A DNA stretch of 43,078 bases, taken from assembly GCF_007556585.1 (NCBI RefSeq), contig NZ_VJNA01000023.1, positions 1 to 43,078 of the forward strand, given 5' to 3'. The translations under genes and the position numbers were made by a program. This document shows positions 28,650-38,337 of the stretch, piece by piece (positions within the stretch are counted from its first letter, which is position 1; each line of letters starts with the position of its first letter). The notes under the pieces were generated by a model. It was not told the DNA's origin. It made no database searches and saw only the letters and a list, made by a program, of their open reading frames with translations. The DNA is from Tepidimonas aquatica. Its GTDB lineage: Bacteria > Pseudomonadota > Gammaproteobacteria > Burkholderiales > Burkholderiaceae_C.

Positions 28650-29828
28650 TCAGCGCAACTTCAGCGTCGACAAACCCACCAGGCACAGCAGCATGGTGAT
28701 GATCCAAAAGCGCACCACCACCTGCGTTTCGCGCCAGCCCGATTTTTCGAAGTGGTGGTGCAGCGGCGCCATCTTGAACAGGCGTCGGCCCTCGCCGTAG
28801 CGGCGCCGCGTGTATTTGAAATAGGCCACCTGCGCCATCACCGACAGCGCCTCGGCCACGAAGATGCCGCCCATGATGGCCAGCACGATCTCCTGGCGCA
28901 CGATGACGGCGATGGTGCCCAGCGCCCCGCCCAGCGCCAGCGCCCCGACGTCACCCATGAACACCTGGGCTGGGTACGCGTTGAACCACAAAAACGCCAG
29001 CCCCGCCCCGCCCATCGCGGCGCAGAAGATCAGCACCTCCCCGGTGCCGGGGATGTAGGGCAGCAGCAGGTAGCGCGCAAACACCGCGTTGCCGGTGACG
29101 TAGGCGAACACCCCCAACACCGCGCCCACCATCACCACCGGCATGATGGCCAGGCCGTCGAGCCCGTCGGTGAGGTTGACGGCGTTGCTGCTGCCCACGA
29201 TGACCAGGTAGGTCAGGATGACAAACCCCACCACCCCCAGCGGGTAGCTCACCTCTTTGAAAAACGGCACCATCAGGCCGGCTTGCTGGGGCAGCTCCAC
29301 CGTAAAGCCGGATTGCACCCAGGCCACGAAGAGCTGCCACACGCGCGCGTTGGAGCCTTCCGAAATCGCAAACACCAGGTACAGCGCCGCCAGCAACCCG
29401 ATGGCCGACTGCCAGGCGTACTTTTCACGCGAGCGCATGCCTTCGGGGTCTTTGCGCACGACCTTGCGCCAGTCGTCCACCCAACCGATGGCGCCCATGC
29501 CCAGCGTCACCGCCAGCACCACCCACACGAAGCGGTTGCTCCAGTCGAACCACAGCAACGTCGAAGCGGTGATGGCAAACAGGATCAACACCCCGCCCAT
29601 CGTGGGGGTGCCGCTTTTGCTCAGGTGCGCCTGCACGCCGTAGCTGCGGATGGGTTGGCCGATTTTGAGCTCGGTCAGGCGCCGGATGAACCACGGGCCG
29701 GCCGCCAGCCCGAGCAGCAGCGCCGTCATCGCTGCCATCACGGCCCGAAACGTCAGGTACTGAAAGACGCGCAAAAAGCCCCATTCGGGCATCAGGCGCC
29801 ACAGCCACTCGGCCAGCTCAGGCAGCAT
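28650..29828 (-). CDS. mraY: Phospho-MurNAc-pentapeptide transferase
   Basis: The product has 392 residues and is an integral membrane enzyme moving phospho-MurNAc-pentapeptide to undecaprenyl phosphate (lipid I). About ten hydrophobic segments are seen. Active-site motifs are [23 protein letters not shown] and [12 protein letters not shown] 29828 is preferred; GTG 29831 is one codon earlier. Either start overlaps the murF stop (11 or 14 nt), one of the few dcw junctions that is not a 4-nt overlap. Confidence 0.97.
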   Translation of the reverse strand: MLPELAEWLWRLMPEWGFLRVFQYLTFRAVMAAMTALLLGLAAGPWFIRRLTELKIGQPIRSYGVQAHLSKSGTPTMGGVLILFAITASTLLWFDWSNRFVWVVLAVTLGMGAIGWVDDWRKVVRKDPEGMRSREKYAWQSAIGLLAALYLVFAISEGSNARVWQLFVAWVQSGFTVELPQQAGLMVPFFKEVSYPLGVVGFVILTYLVIVGSSNAVNLTDGLDGLAIMPVVMVGAVLGVFAYVTGNAVFARYLLLPYIPGTGEVLIFCAAMGGAGLAFLWFNAYPAQVFMGDVGALALGGALGTIAVIVRQEIVLAIMGGIFVAEALSVMAQVAYFKYTRRRYGEGRRLFKMAPLHHHFEKSGWRETQVVVRFWIITMLLCLVGLSTLKLR

Positions 29829-31248
29829 CACGCCCCCCTTGTGCGGTGTCGGTGGCCAGCGCCTGCAAGGCCTGCACCACCCGCTCCATGCGCATGAAGC
29901 GCGATCCCTTGACCAGCACGCTGCCGCCGCGCGGCAGCGCCTGTGGCAGCGCGGCCAGCAACGACTCGACGCTGTCGAAATGGCGCAACCACCCCGACGC
30001 GTCGGCCAGCGCCGCCGCGGCCTGCCCCAGCCAGGTGCCGCTGGTCCACACGCGCCCGATGCCCTTCGAGCGCGCGTGCCGCAGCACCTCGTCGTGAAAC
30101 GCCAGCGCCTGCGCGCCCACTTCGCCCATATCGCCCAGCACCAGCCAGTGCGGGGCGGGCAGTTCGGCCAGCATGTCGATGGCGGCGCGCACCGAGTCCG
30201 GATTGGCGTTGTAGCTGTCGTCCACCACCGTCCAGCGCTGCCCGGCTAGCGTCCACGCGTAGGCGCGGCAGCGGCCCGCCACCGGCTGGAACGCGGCCAG
30301 CCCCGCGGCCACATCGTCCAGCCCCACCCCGGCGGCCAGCGCGCAAGCCGCGGCGGCCTGCGCGTTGCGCACGTGGTGCCGACCGGCGATGGCCAGCCGC
30401 GTGGACACCGTGCCCAGCGGTGTGTGCAAGCGCAGCGCCCACGCGTCGCCGTCCCAGCTTGCCTGCGCTTGCACATCGGCCCCCGGCGCCCCAAAGGTCA
30501 GCACCCGTCGCGCCCCCGCCAACGTGCGCCACAGCGGGGTGTGGGTGTCGTCGTGCGGCAGCACGGCCACGCCGTCGGCCCCCAGCGCGGCCAGCACGCT
30601 GCCGTTTTCGCGCGCCACGGCCTCGACGCTGGCCATGAACTCCTGGTGCTCGCGCTGCGCGTTGTTGACCAGCGCCACCGTCGGGCGCGCCCACGCCGCC
30701 AGTTGCGCGATTTCGCCCGGGTGGTTCATGCCGAGCTCGACCACCGCCAGCCGGTGCGCGGGTCGCAGCCGCAGCAGCGTCAGCGGCACACCGATGTCGT
30801 TGTTGAGGTTGCCGGCCGTGGCCAGGGCGGCCTCCCCGGCGGCGGCGCGCAGGATGGCGGCGGTCATCTGCGTCACCGTGGTTTTGCCGTTGCTGCCGGT
30901 CACCGCGATCAGCGGCCCGCGGTAGACCTGGGCGCGCCAGGCGGCGGCCAGGGCGCCCAGCGCGGCGCGGCTGTCGGGCACCTCCACCCCGCACAACCCG
31001 GCCGCGGCCAGCCCGCGCTCGGCCAACGCGCCCACGGCATTGGCCGCCGCGGCCTGCGGCAAAAAGTCGTGCGCATCGAAGCGCTCGCCGCGCAGCGCCA
31101 CGAACAGGTCACCCGCGCGCAGCGTGCGGGTGTCGCTGTGCACACGCTGCGGCGCCAGCGCCGCCACGTCGCCCACCACGCGCGCGCCCGGCAGCGTGGC
31201 CAGCAACGCACCCAGCCCCAGCATCGGGGTGTCGGCCACGGCGTTCAT
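29818..31248 (-). CDS. murF: UDP-MurNAc-tripeptide--D-Ala-D-Ala ligase
   Basis: The product has 476 residues and adds the dipeptide made by Ddl, completing UDP-MurNAc-pentapeptide. The N-terminal [17 protein letters not shown], the ATP loop [33 protein letters not shown] and [12 protein letters not shown] are diagnostic. The ATG overlaps the murE stop by 4 nt. Confidence 0.97.
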   Translation of the reverse strand: MNAVADTPMLGLGALLATLPGARVVGDVAALAPQRVHSDTRTLRAGDLFVALRGERFDAHDFLPQAAAANAVGALAERGLAAAGLCGVEVPDSRAALGALAAAWRAQVYRGPLIAVTGSNGKTTVTQMTAAILRAAAGEAALATAGNLNNDIGVPLTLLRLRPAHRLAVVELGMNHPGEIAQLAAWARPTVALVNNAQREHQEFMASVEAVARENGSVLAALGADGVAVLPHDDTHTPLWRTLAGARRVLTFGAPGADVQAQASWDGDAWALRLHTPLGTVSTRLAIAGRHHVRNAQAAAACALAAGVGLDDVAAGLAAFQPVAGRCRAYAWTLAGQRWTVVDDSYNANPDSVRAAIDMLAELPAPHWLVLGDMGEVGAQALAFHDEVLRHARSKGIGRVWTSGTWLGQAAAALADASGWLRHFDSVESLLAALPQALPRGGSVLVKGSRFMRMERVVQALQALATDTAQGGRDAA

Positions 31249-32798
31249 GCCTGTTCCTCCCATCGCCGCTGCAGCGCCGCGCGCGCTTGCTGCACGTCGC
31301 AAAACGGGTGGCGCACGCCGGCGATTTCCTGGTACTGCTCGTGCCCCTTGCCAGCCAGCAGCACGACGTCGTGCGCATCGGCCTGCTGCACGGTCCACGC
31401 GATGGCGGCGGCGCGATCCGGCTCCAGCACCGCCCGCGCGGGGTTGATGAGACCTTGCACCATCTGCGCAATGATCTGGTGCGGGTCCTCGCTGCGCGGG
31501 TTGTCGCTGGTGATGACGACGCGGTCGGCCCAGGCTTCGGCGGCGGCGGCCATACGCGCTCGCTTGCTCGGGTCGCGGTCGCCGCCACAGCCCAGCACGC
31601 ACCACAGGCGCCCGCCCCGAGCCTGCGCCAGCGGCCGCAGCGCTTGCAGGGCTTTTTCGACGGCGTCGGGCGTGTGCGCGTAGTCGATGATCACCTGCGG
31701 CAGGGCGGCGCCCTGCGGGGCGTCGGGCCACGCCGGCTGCATACGGCCGGGCACCGCGGTCAGCCGTGGCGCCGCGGCGGCCAGGGCCTGCCACGTCACC
31801 CCCTGCGCGCGCAACGCCGCCGCCACCGCCAGCAGATTGGCCACGTTGTGCGTCCCCACGACCGGCAGCGTCAACGTCGCGGCGGGCTGGCCCTGCTCGA
31901 CGACCGCAAAGCGCATGCCGTGTGGCGTCCACTGCACCTCGTGCGCCCACAGACGCGGGGTGTGCGCGGCATCGAGCCCGTAGGTCCACAGATCCAGCGC
32001 GCCGGCTTGCGCCCGCGGCGCCAGTTCCGCAGCCAGCCGCTGCCCATAGGGGTCGTCCACGCACACCACCGCCACGCGCACGCCAGGCCAGTCGAACAGG
32101 CGACGCTTGGCCTGCCAGTAGTCCTCCATCGTGCCGTGGTAGTCAAGGTGGTCCTGCGTCAGGTTGGTGAAGACGGCGGTGTGCACGTGGCAACCGTCCA
32201 GCCGCCCTTCCTCCAGACCAATCGACGACGCCTCCAGCGCCACCAGCGACACGCCGTCGGCCACGAATCGCCGCAGCGCGTCTTGCAGCGTCACCGGGTC
32301 GGGGGTGGTCAGGCCGGTGGGCTGCAACGGCTGGCCGGGCCGGCCCACGCCGAGGGTGCCGATCACACCCGACGCCACGCCGGCCTGCGCCGCCCACTGC
32401 GCACTCCACCAGGCGGTGGAGGTTTTGCCGTTGGTGCCGGTGATGGCCAGCAGCGCCAGCCGCTGGCTCGGGTGTTGCCACCACGCGCTGGCCAGCGGAC
32501 CCGCCAGCGCACGCAACCCCGCCAGCGCCGCCACCGGGGCCTGCGCGGGCCACGGGGCCGTCGGCTGGGCCTGCCACCAGGCGGCCAATCCCTCGGCATC
32601 GACCAGCGCGGCGCGCGCCCCACCGGCCAGCGCCGCGGCGACGTAGGCACGCCCGTCGGTCGCCGCCCCCGGCCAGGCCAGCAAGCAGTCGCCCGGCTGC
32701 AGCCGGCGGCTGTCGGCGCACAGGCCCTGCACGCCGTGGGCACGCAGCCACGCCAGCGCCGCCTCCAGGTCATCGAGCCGCTGCACCGGCACGCTCAT
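31245..32798 (-). CDS. murE: UDP-MurNAc-L-Ala-D-Glu--2,6-diaminopimelate ligase
   Basis: The product has 517 residues and adds meso-diaminopimelate as the third residue. It has the N-terminal CADSRRLQPGDCLLA, the ATP loop TGTNGKTSTAWW, LTQDHLDYHGTMEDYWQAK, and VITSDNPRSEDP, whose DNPR motif is the known signature for diaminopimelate rather than lysine. This fits Mpl, which recycles a meso-DAP tripeptide. The ATG overlaps the ftsI stop by 4 nt. Confidence 0.97.
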   Translation of the reverse strand: MSVPVQRLDDLEAALAWLRAHGVQGLCADSRRLQPGDCLLAWPGAATDGRAYVAAALAGGARAALVDAEGLAAWWQAQPTAPWPAQAPVAALAGLRALAGPLASAWWQHPSQRLALLAITGTNGKTSTAWWSAQWAAQAGVASGVIGTLGVGRPGQPLQPTGLTTPDPVTLQDALRRFVADGVSLVALEASSIGLEEGRLDGCHVHTAVFTNLTQDHLDYHGTMEDYWQAKRRLFDWPGVRVAVVCVDDPYGQRLAAELAPRAQAGALDLWTYGLDAAHTPRLWAHEVQWTPHGMRFAVVEQGQPAATLTLPVVGTHNVANLLAVAAALRAQGVTWQALAAAAPRLTAVPGRMQPAWPDAPQGAALPQVIIDYAHTPDAVEKALQALRPLAQARGGRLWCVLGCGGDRDPSKRARMAAAAEAWADRVVITSDNPRSEDPHQIIAQMVQGLINPARAVLEPDRAAAIAWTVQQADAHDVVLLAGKGHEQYQEIAGVRHPFCDVQQARAALQRRWEEQA

Positions 32799-34543
32799 AC
32801 CGGCTCCTCCGCAATGGCGTTGGCGATGATTTGCGGCTGCACCCGCACGTCTGGCGCCACACCCAGCAGGCGCAGCGTCTGCTGCGCCACATCGGCAAAC
32901 ACCGGTGCAGCCACGGCGCCGCCGTAGATGACGCCGTTGGAGGGCTCGTCCACCATCACGGCGATGACCACGCGCGGCGACTCCACCGGCGCCAGCCCCA
33001 CGAAAAACGCCCGGTACTTGCGCGCCGCGTAGCCGCGCCCCTCCTGCTTGCGCGCGGTGCCCGTTTTGCCACCGACCGAGTAGCCCACGGTTTGCGCCTG
33101 CTGCGCGGTGCCGCCGGGGCTGGTGACCATCTGCAGCATCTGGCGCACCGCCAGCGCGTTGCGCTCGCTGTAGACGCGCACGCCGTGCGCCGGCTCGTCG
33201 CGGCGCAGCAGCGTCAGCGGCAGCAGCTCGCCGTCGCGGGCAAACACGGTGTAGGCCTGCGCCAGCTGCACCAGCGACACCGACAGGCCGTAGCCGTAGG
33301 CCATCGTGGCCTGCTCGATCGGGCGCCAGCCCTGGTAGGCGCGCAGCCGCCCGCTGGTGGCACCGGGAAACGGCAGCTGCGGCTTGTGCCCCAACCCCAG
33401 GCGCACGTAGGTCTCCCACATGTCGCGCGGGGTCAGCTGCATGGCCAGCTTGACGGTGCCGACGTTGCTGGACTTCTGGATGATCTCGGCCACCGTCAGC
33501 ACGCCGTAGGGGTGCACGTCGGCAATGGTGAAGCCCCCCATTTGCAGCCGGCCCGGCGCGGTTTGCACCGGCGTGTCGGGGCGCACCAGGCCCTTGTCCA
33601 GCGCCAGCGCGGCGATGAAAGGCTTCATCGTCGAGCCCGGCTCGAAACTGTCGGTCAACGCGCGGTTGCGCAGCTGCTCGCCACTGAGGTTACGGCGGTT
33701 GTTGGGGTCGTAGCTGGGGTAGTTGGCCAACGCCAGCACCTCGCCGGTACGCGCATCCAGCACCACCGCGCTGCCGCCGCGGGCGTTGTGCTGCTGCACG
33801 GCTTCTTTGAGCCGCTGATAGGCAAAGTACTGCACCCGCGCGTCGATCGACAGTTGCAGGTCGCGCCCGTCCTGCGGCGGCACGATGTCGCGCACGTCCT
33901 CGACGATGCGCCCGAGGCGATCCTTGATGACACGGCGCGAGCCGGGCTTGCCCAGCAGTTCACGCTCGAACGCCAGCTCCACCCCTTCCTGGCCACGGTC
34001 TTCGACGTTGGTGAAGCCCACCACGTGCGCCAGCGCCTCGCCCTGTGGGTATTGGCGCTTGTACTCCTTGCGCAGGTAGACCCCGGGGATGCCCAGCGCC
34101 TTGACGCGCTGCGCCAGCGGCTCGTCGAGCTGGCGACGCAGCCACACGAAGTTGCGCTGATCCACCTGCAGACGGCGGCGCAGCTCGGGCAGCGGCAAGC
34201 CCAGCAGGCGCGCCAGCTCGCCCAGCTTGGGGTGGTCGAGGTCCACGTCCTCGGGGTCGGCCCAGACGCTTTGCGCTTCGACGCTTTGCGCCAGGACCAT
34301 GCCGTTGCGGTCCAGGATGCGCCCGCGGCTGGCCGGCAGCTCCAGCGTGCGCGCGTAGCGCACCTCGCCCTGGCGCTGAAAAAACTCGCTGCCGATGACC
34401 TGCACGTACGCCGCACGGGCGGCCAGCCCGACGAAGGCCAGCGCCAGCACCGCCACCACGAAGCGGCTGCGCCACACCGGCGTGGCGCTGGTCAGCAGCG
34501 GGCTGCTGCCGTAGGGGATGCTGCGCTTGGCGCGCACGTTCAC
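32795..34543 (-). CDS. ftsI: FtsI (PBP3), septal peptidoglycan transpeptidase
   Basis: The product has 582 residues from GTG 34543, overlapping the ftsL stop by 4 nt. A short cytosolic tail and one transmembrane segment (about 25-47) precede the pedestal domain (RGRILDRNGMVLAQS) and the transpeptidase domain. Its active-site motifs are SxxK in EPGSTMKPFIAAL, SxN in QKSSNVGTVKLA and KTG in GGKTGTARKQ. It crosslinks septal murein with FtsW. Confidence 0.97.
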   Translation of the reverse strand: MNVRAKRSIPYGSSPLLTSATPVWRSRFVVAVLALAFVGLAARAAYVQVIGSEFFQRQGEVRYARTLELPASRGRILDRNGMVLAQSVEAQSVWADPEDVDLDHPKLGELARLLGLPLPELRRRLQVDQRNFVWLRRQLDEPLAQRVKALGIPGVYLRKEYKRQYPQGEALAHVVGFTNVEDRGQEGVELAFERELLGKPGSRRVIKDRLGRIVEDVRDIVPPQDGRDLQLSIDARVQYFAYQRLKEAVQQHNARGGSAVVLDARTGEVLALANYPSYDPNNRRNLSGEQLRNRALTDSFEPGSTMKPFIAALALDKGLVRPDTPVQTAPGRLQMGGFTIADVHPYGVLTVAEIIQKSSNVGTVKLAMQLTPRDMWETYVRLGLGHKPQLPFPGATSGRLRAYQGWRPIEQATMAYGYGLSVSLVQLAQAYTVFARDGELLPLTLLRRDEPAHGVRVYSERNALAVRQMLQMVTSPGGTAQQAQTVGYSVGGKTGTARKQEGRGYAARKYRAFFVGLAPVESPRVVIAVMVDEPSNGVIYGGAVAAPVFADVAQQTLRLLGVAPDVRVQPQIIANAIAEEPV

Positions 34544-34833
34544 GGCGCCGCCCCCCCTGCCACGGCGTCGACCGGCAGCGCCACGTACTCGGTGATGCCG
34601 GGGTGGGCCGGGTGCATATGCAGGCGCTGGCGTGCCAGTTGCTGCACCCGCGCTGGCGCCGCCAGCGCGCGCTGTTCGACCACCAGCCGCTCATGGTCGG
34701 CCTGCAACCGCGCCCCTTCGGCACGCGCACGCTCCAGCGCCACGTACAGCCGGCGCGACTGGTGCTGCAACTCCACCAGATGAAAGCTGCTGGCCAGCAG
34801 CACCGCCAACAGCAGCAGGTTCAGGCGCGTCAT
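34540..34833 (-). CDS. ftsL: Cell division protein FtsL
   Basis: The product is 97 residues of bitopic architecture: an N-terminal transmembrane segment (about 4-20) and a periplasmic coiled coil (about 22-65, rich in Leu, Ala, Arg, Glu), ending in [16 protein letters not shown]. It joins FtsB and FtsQ to activate FtsWI. The sequence is weakly conserved in general; the call rests on its place between rsmH and ftsI and on the layout. Both ends overlap neighbours by 4 nt. Confidence 0.93.
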   Translation of the reverse strand: MTRLNLLLLAVLLASSFHLVELQHQSRRLYVALERARAEGARLQADHERLVVEQRALAAPARVQQLARQRLHMHPAHPGITEYVALPVDAVAGGAAP

Positions 34834-35771
34834 GCCCGCCGCCCTCCTGCCGCTGGCCGCGGCGCCGCCGTACGGGTGGCGCAGCGCATCACGGCGCTGC
34901 GCGCGCGCGGGTTGTCCTGCACCTCGGCAGCCGACGGCATCACGCGCTGCACCTCGGCCAGCAGTGGCGCCGCGGGCTCGGCCATCGGCGCGCGCCGGTC
35001 AACCTCGGCACGGCTGTGGCGCTGCATGAAGCGCTTGACCATGCGGTCTTCCAGCGAGTGAAAGCTGATCACCACCAGCCGCCCGCCGGGGCGCAGCACG
35101 CTCAGACTGGCGTCGAGCGCCTGTTGCAGCTCCTCAAGCTCGGCGTTGATGTGAATCCGAACAGCCTGAAATGTGCGCGTTGCAGGGTCCTTGCCCGGCT
35201 CGCGGGTTTTGACCGCACCAGCCACGATTTCGGCCAGCTCGGCGGTGGTTCGAACAGGCCCCCGTTCCTGTCGGCGGCGATCAATCGCCTTTGCAATCGG
35301 TGCAGCAAACCGCTCTTCGCCGTATTCACGAATCACCTCCGTCATCTCGGCCACCGTGGCCGTGGCCAACCACTGGGCGGCGCTGAGGCCGCGCGTGGGG
35401 TCCATGCGCATGTCCAGCGGCCCGTCGTGGCGGAAGGAAAACCCCCGCGCCGCATCATCCAGCTGCGGCGAACTGACGCCCAAATCCAGCAACACCCCGT
35501 CCACGCTGGACGCCGGCAATGTGGCCAGCGCCGCAAACCCCTCGTGGCGCACCGTCAAGCGCGCATCCGCCGCGGCCAGCGCCTGCGCCACCGCGATGGC
35601 CTCGGGGTCTTTGTCGAACACCGTCAGCCGCCCGCGCGGCGACAGCCGCTGCAGGATGGCGCGGCTGTGCCCACCGCGGCCAAAGGTGCCGTCGATGTAG
35701 TGACCGTCCGGTTGGATCTGAAGGGCCTGGACCGCTTCGTTCAACAGGACGGTGCGATGGAGGGGTTGCAT
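34830..35771 (-). CDS. rsmH: 16S rRNA (cytosine-1402-N4)-methyltransferase
   Basis: The product has 313 residues and methylates N4 of C1402 in 16S rRNA. The AdoMet site is [16 protein letters not shown], followed by [29 protein letters not shown], and the C-terminal [18 protein letters not shown] 35771 gives the family's usual length; GTG 35777 is better spaced from GGAGG and may be the true start. The segment at about 35141-35345 has lower GC and codons unlike the rest of the gene. Confidence 0.95.
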   Translation of the reverse strand: MQPLHRTVLLNEAVQALQIQPDGHYIDGTFGRGGHSRAILQRLSPRGRLTVFDKDPEAIAVAQALAAADARLTVRHEGFAALATLPASSVDGVLLDLGVSSPQLDDAARGFSFRHDGPLDMRMDPTRGLSAAQWLATATVAEMTEVIREYGEERFAAPIAKAIDRRRQERGPVRTTAELAEIVAGAVKTREPGKDPATRTFQAVRIHINAELEELQQALDASLSVLRPGGRLVVISFHSLEDRMVKRFMQRHSRAEVDRRAPMAEPAAPLLAEVQRVMPSAAEVQDNPRARSAVMRCATRTAAPRPAAGGRRA

Positions 35772-35788
35772 CGTCACCGTCGCCTCCG

Positions 35789-36217
35789 TCAGAACGAAAA
35801 GTCCTTGAAGGCGTCGGGCATCTCGCCGCGCATGGCCTCGGCCTCCTGCGCGGCGTAGGTCGCGGCATCCCACAGCTCGAAGTGGTTGCCCATGCCCAGC
35901 AGCATCGCCTCTTTGGTGATGCCGGCAGCGCTGCGCAGCTCCGGCGCGATCAGCACCCGCCCCTGCCCGTCCATCTCGACATCCTGGGCGTTGCCCAGAA
36001 AGATGCGCTTCCACCACTGCGCCGACATCGGCAGCTGCGCGATGCGTTGGCGAAACGCCTCCCACTCCGGACGCGGAAAGATCATCAGGCAGCCGTGCGG
36101 GTGCTTGGTGATCGTCAGCTGCCCGGCGGCGGTGGCCAGCAGCACGTCGCGATGCCGGGTCGGCACCGACAGCCGACCCTTGGCATCGAGAACGAGGGAT
36201 GACGCACCTTGAAACAC
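35789..36217 (-). CDS. mraZ: Transcriptional regulator MraZ
   Basis: The product has 142 residues from GTG 36217 and contains two SpoVT/AbrB-like MraZ repeats (about 1-70 and 75-142). [14 protein letters not shown] and [13 protein letters not shown] are the paired DxxGR motifs. MraZ binds repeats in its own promoter and lowers dcw expression in E. coli. Four AGTGG-type repeats at 10-nt spacing lie just upstream. No strong ribosome binding site is visible. It is the first gene of the dcw operon. Confidence 0.96.
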   Translation of the reverse strand: MFQGASSLVLDAKGRLSVPTRHRDVLLATAAGQLTITKHPHGCLMIFPRPEWEAFRQRIAQLPMSAQWWKRIFLGNAQDVEMDGQGRVLIAPELRSAAGITKEAMLLGMGNHFELWDAATYAAQEAEAMRGEMPDAFKDFSF

Positions 36218-36238
36218 GGTTCAGACCCGCGGCGGGCT

Positions 36239-36273
36239 CCACTTTGCACCACTTTTTTGCACTTCCTCCCACT
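36239..36273 (-). promoter_or_regulatory. MraZ operator: four AGTGG/AGTGC repeats with a 10-nt period
   Basis: On the minus strand AGTGG (36273-36269), AGTGC (36263-36259), AGTGG (36253-36249) and AGTGG (36243-36239) are spaced exactly 10 nt start to start, one helical turn. Known MraZ boxes are three or four GTGG/TGGG-type direct repeats with 5-nt spacers. The first repeat overlaps the -10 box, so binding would block transcription. Confidence 0.85.
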
Positions 36274-36300
36274 GTAGCACCAAATGGGCCGGCGCGACAA
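36271..36300 (-). promoter_or_regulatory. Promoter of the dcw operon
   Basis: TTGTCG (36300-36295) is separated by 18 nt from TACAGT (36276-36271), which has a TGC extension. Transcription would start near 36264, giving a leader of about 46 nt before the mraZ GTG. It is the best complete promoter in the window. Confidence 0.7.
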
Positions 36301-36339
36301 GCCCAAACGACGATTTTTAGCCTGAAATCAACGACTTAA

Positions 36340-36364
36340 GGCCGATTTGCAGCGCAAATCGGCC
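36340..36364. terminator. 11-bp perfect hairpin downstream of hslU
   Basis: GGCCGATTTGC and GCAAATCGGCC flank a 3-nt loop. It lies 74 nt after the hslU stop and upstream of the dcw promoter, in a low-GC stretch. Read from hslU it is followed by TTAAGTCGTTG, a poor T tract, so it is a terminator candidate of moderate strength or a barrier between the two operons. Confidence 0.45.
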
Positions 36365-36394
36365 CCTCAAAATAACCCAATCATCAAGCACTTA

Positions 36395-36419
36395 CAAGCG
36401 GTATGCAACACACCGCTTG
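36395..36419. repeat. 8-bp hairpin just after hslU
   Basis: CAAGCGGT (36395-36402) and ACCGCTTG (36412-36419) are perfect complements with a 9-nt loop, 19 nt after the hslU stop. There is no strong T run on either strand. Together with the next hairpin it fills most of the gap between hslU and the dcw promoter. Confidence 0.4.
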
Positions 36420-36437
36420 AAGTTCTGGCGCGCTCGC

Positions 36438-37757
36438 TTACAAGATGAAACGCGACAGGTCCTCGTTGCGCGCCAGCTCGCCCAGGCGGGCGTCCACGTA
36501 GGCGGCGTCGATCGTGACGGTCTGGCCGCTGCGGCGCGCGGCGTCGAAGCTGATCTCGTCCAGCAGGTGCTCCATCACGGTGGCCAGGCGGCGCGCGCCG
36601 ATGTTTTCGGTGCGCTCGTTGACCTCCCAGGCCACCGCGGCGATGCGGCGGATGGCGTCGTCGGTGAAGGTGAGCGTCACCCCCTCGGTGGCCAGCAACG
36701 CTTGGTACTGCCGCACGAGGCTGGCGTGCGTCTGCGTCAGAATGGCCTCGAAATCCTGCACCGACAGCGGCTGCAGCTCCACCCGTATCGGGAAGCGCCC
36801 CTGCAGCTCCGGGATCAGGTCACTGGGCTTGCTCAAGTGAAACGCCCCGCTGGCGATGAACAGGATGTGGTCGGTCTTGACCGGCCCGTATTTGGTCGAC
36901 ACCGTCGTGCCTTCCACCAGCGGCAGCAAGTCGCGCTGCACGCCCTGGCGCGACACGTCGGCGCCATTGACTTCACTGCGGGTGGCCACCTTGTCGATTT
37001 CGTCGATGAAAACGATGCCGTTTTGCTCCAGGTTGTGGATGGCCTCGGCGCGCACCTCGTCCTCATTGAGCAGCTTGGCGGCCTCTTCCTCCACCAGCAG
37101 GCGACGCGCCTCGCCGATGCGCAGCTTGCGCAGCTTGCGCCGCCCCAGGTTCAACTGCCCAAACAGCCCTTTGAGCTGCTCGGCCATCTCCTCCATACCG
37201 GCGGGCGTCATCACCTCCAGCTGCGGCTGCGGCGCGGCCAGCTCCAGCTCGACCTCCTTGTCGTCGAGCTGGCCCTCGCGCAGCTTTTTGCGAAACACCT
37301 GCCGCGCGTGCGAATCGCGGTCGACGTCGCCGTCGCGCGGCGGCGGCAGCAGCGCGTCGAGGATGCGGTCCTCGGCAGCGTCTTCGGCGCGCGTGCGCAC
37401 GCGCGCCATCGCCGCTTCGCGCGTTTGCTTGACAGCCACGTCCGCCAGGTCACGGATGATGCTGTCGACGTCCTTGCCGACGTAGCCGACTTCGGTGAAC
37501 TTGGTGGCCTCGACCTTGATGAAGGGCGCGTTGGCCAGCTTGGCCAAGCGCCGCGCGATTTCGGTCTTGCCCACACCGGTGGGACCGATCATCAGGATAT
37601 TTTTCGGCGTGATTTCAGGGCGCAGCTTGGCGTCCACCTGCTGGCGGCGCCAACGGTTGCGCAGCGCGATGGCCACCGCACGCTTGGCGGCGTGCTGGCC
37701 GATGATGTGCGCGTCGAGCTCGGAGACGATTTCCTGCGGGGTCATGGCCGCGCTCAT
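36438..37757 (-). CDS. hslU: HslU, ATPase subunit of the HslUV protease
   Basis: The product has 439 residues and is an AAA+ unfoldase that feeds substrates to HslV. Walker A is [17 protein letters not shown], the pore loop [12 protein letters not shown], Walker [11 protein letters not shown], the sensor region [14 protein letters not shown], and the C-terminal EDLSRFIL that docks on HslV. An intermediate domain spans about 110-240. ATG 37757 overlaps the hslV stop by 4 nt, and [20 protein letters not shown] is the usual N-terminus. Confidence 0.97.
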   Translation of the reverse strand: MSAAMTPQEIVSELDAHIIGQHAAKRAVAIALRNRWRRQQVDAKLRPEITPKNILMIGPTGVGKTEIARRLAKLANAPFIKVEATKFTEVGYVGKDVDSIIRDLADVAVKQTREAAMARVRTRAEDAAEDRILDALLPPPRDGDVDRDSHARQVFRKKLREGQLDDKEVELELAAPQPQLEVMTPAGMEEMAEQLKGLFGQLNLGRRKLRKLRIGEARRLLVEEEAAKLLNEDEVRAEAIHNLEQNGIVFIDEIDKVATRSEVNGADVSRQGVQRDLLPLVEGTTVSTKYGPVKTDHILFIASGAFHLSKPSDLIPELQGRFPIRVELQPLSVQDFEAILTQTHASLVRQYQALLATEGVTLTFTDDAIRRIAAVAWEVNERTENIGARRLATVMEHLLDEISFDAARRSGQTVTIDAAYVDARLGELARNEDLSRFIL

Positions 37758-38332
37758 GCGAGCACCTCCACGGTGTGGTTCTGGTTGGTGTAGATGCACA
37801 GGTCGCCGGCGATGCGCAGCGCCTCGCGCACCACGGCCTCGGCGGTCAGCGTCGTATGGTCCAGCAGTGCCTTGGCAGCGGCCTGCGCGTAGACGCCACC
37901 GGAACCAATGGCAATGATGCCGTGCTCGGGCTCCAGCACGTCGCCGTTGCCGGTGATCACCAGGCTGGTGCTGCGGTCGGCCACCGCCAGCATCGCCTCC
38001 AACCGGCGCAGCACGCGGTCGGTGCGCCAGTCCTTGGTCAGCTCCACCGCCGCACGCACCAGATGGCCCTGGTGCTTGTCCAGCTTGGCCTCGAAGCGCT
38101 CGAACAACGTGAAGGCGTCCGCGGTGGCGCCGGCAAACCCTGCCAGCACCTGATCGCGGTACAACCGGCGCACCTTGCGCGCGCTGGCCTTGACGACGAT
38201 GTGGCCCAGCGTCACCTGGCCATCGCCACCCATGGCCACCTGCTGGCGGCTGGGGTCGGCGGGGTCGGGGCGGCGCACGCAAACAATCGTGGTGCCGTGG
38301 AACACGGCGCGGGTCGAGTCGTGGTCTTGCAT
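37754..38332 (-). CDS. hslV: HslV, peptidase subunit of the HslUV protease
   Basis: The product has 192 residues and is a threonine protease with a proteasome beta-type fold. The catalytic Thr is in [12 protein letters not shown], so 13 residues would be removed on maturation, more than the usual one to a few. After the first strand there is an unusual insertion, DPADPSRQQ, before [28 protein letters not shown] and the rest of the fold are typical. The ATG is within 6 nt of the STAS-like gene's stop, and hslU overlaps by 4 nt. Confidence 0.95.
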   Translation of the reverse strand: MQDHDSTRAVFHGTTIVCVRRPDPADPSRQQVAMGGDGQVTLGHIVVKASARKVRRLYRDQVLAGFAGATADAFTLFERFEAKLDKHQGHLVRAAVELTKDWRTDRVLRRLEAMLAVADRSTSLVITGNGDVLEPEHGIIAIGSGGVYAQAAAKALLDHTTLTAEAVVREALRIAGDLCIYTNQNHTVEVLA

Positions 38333-38337
38333 GGCCG

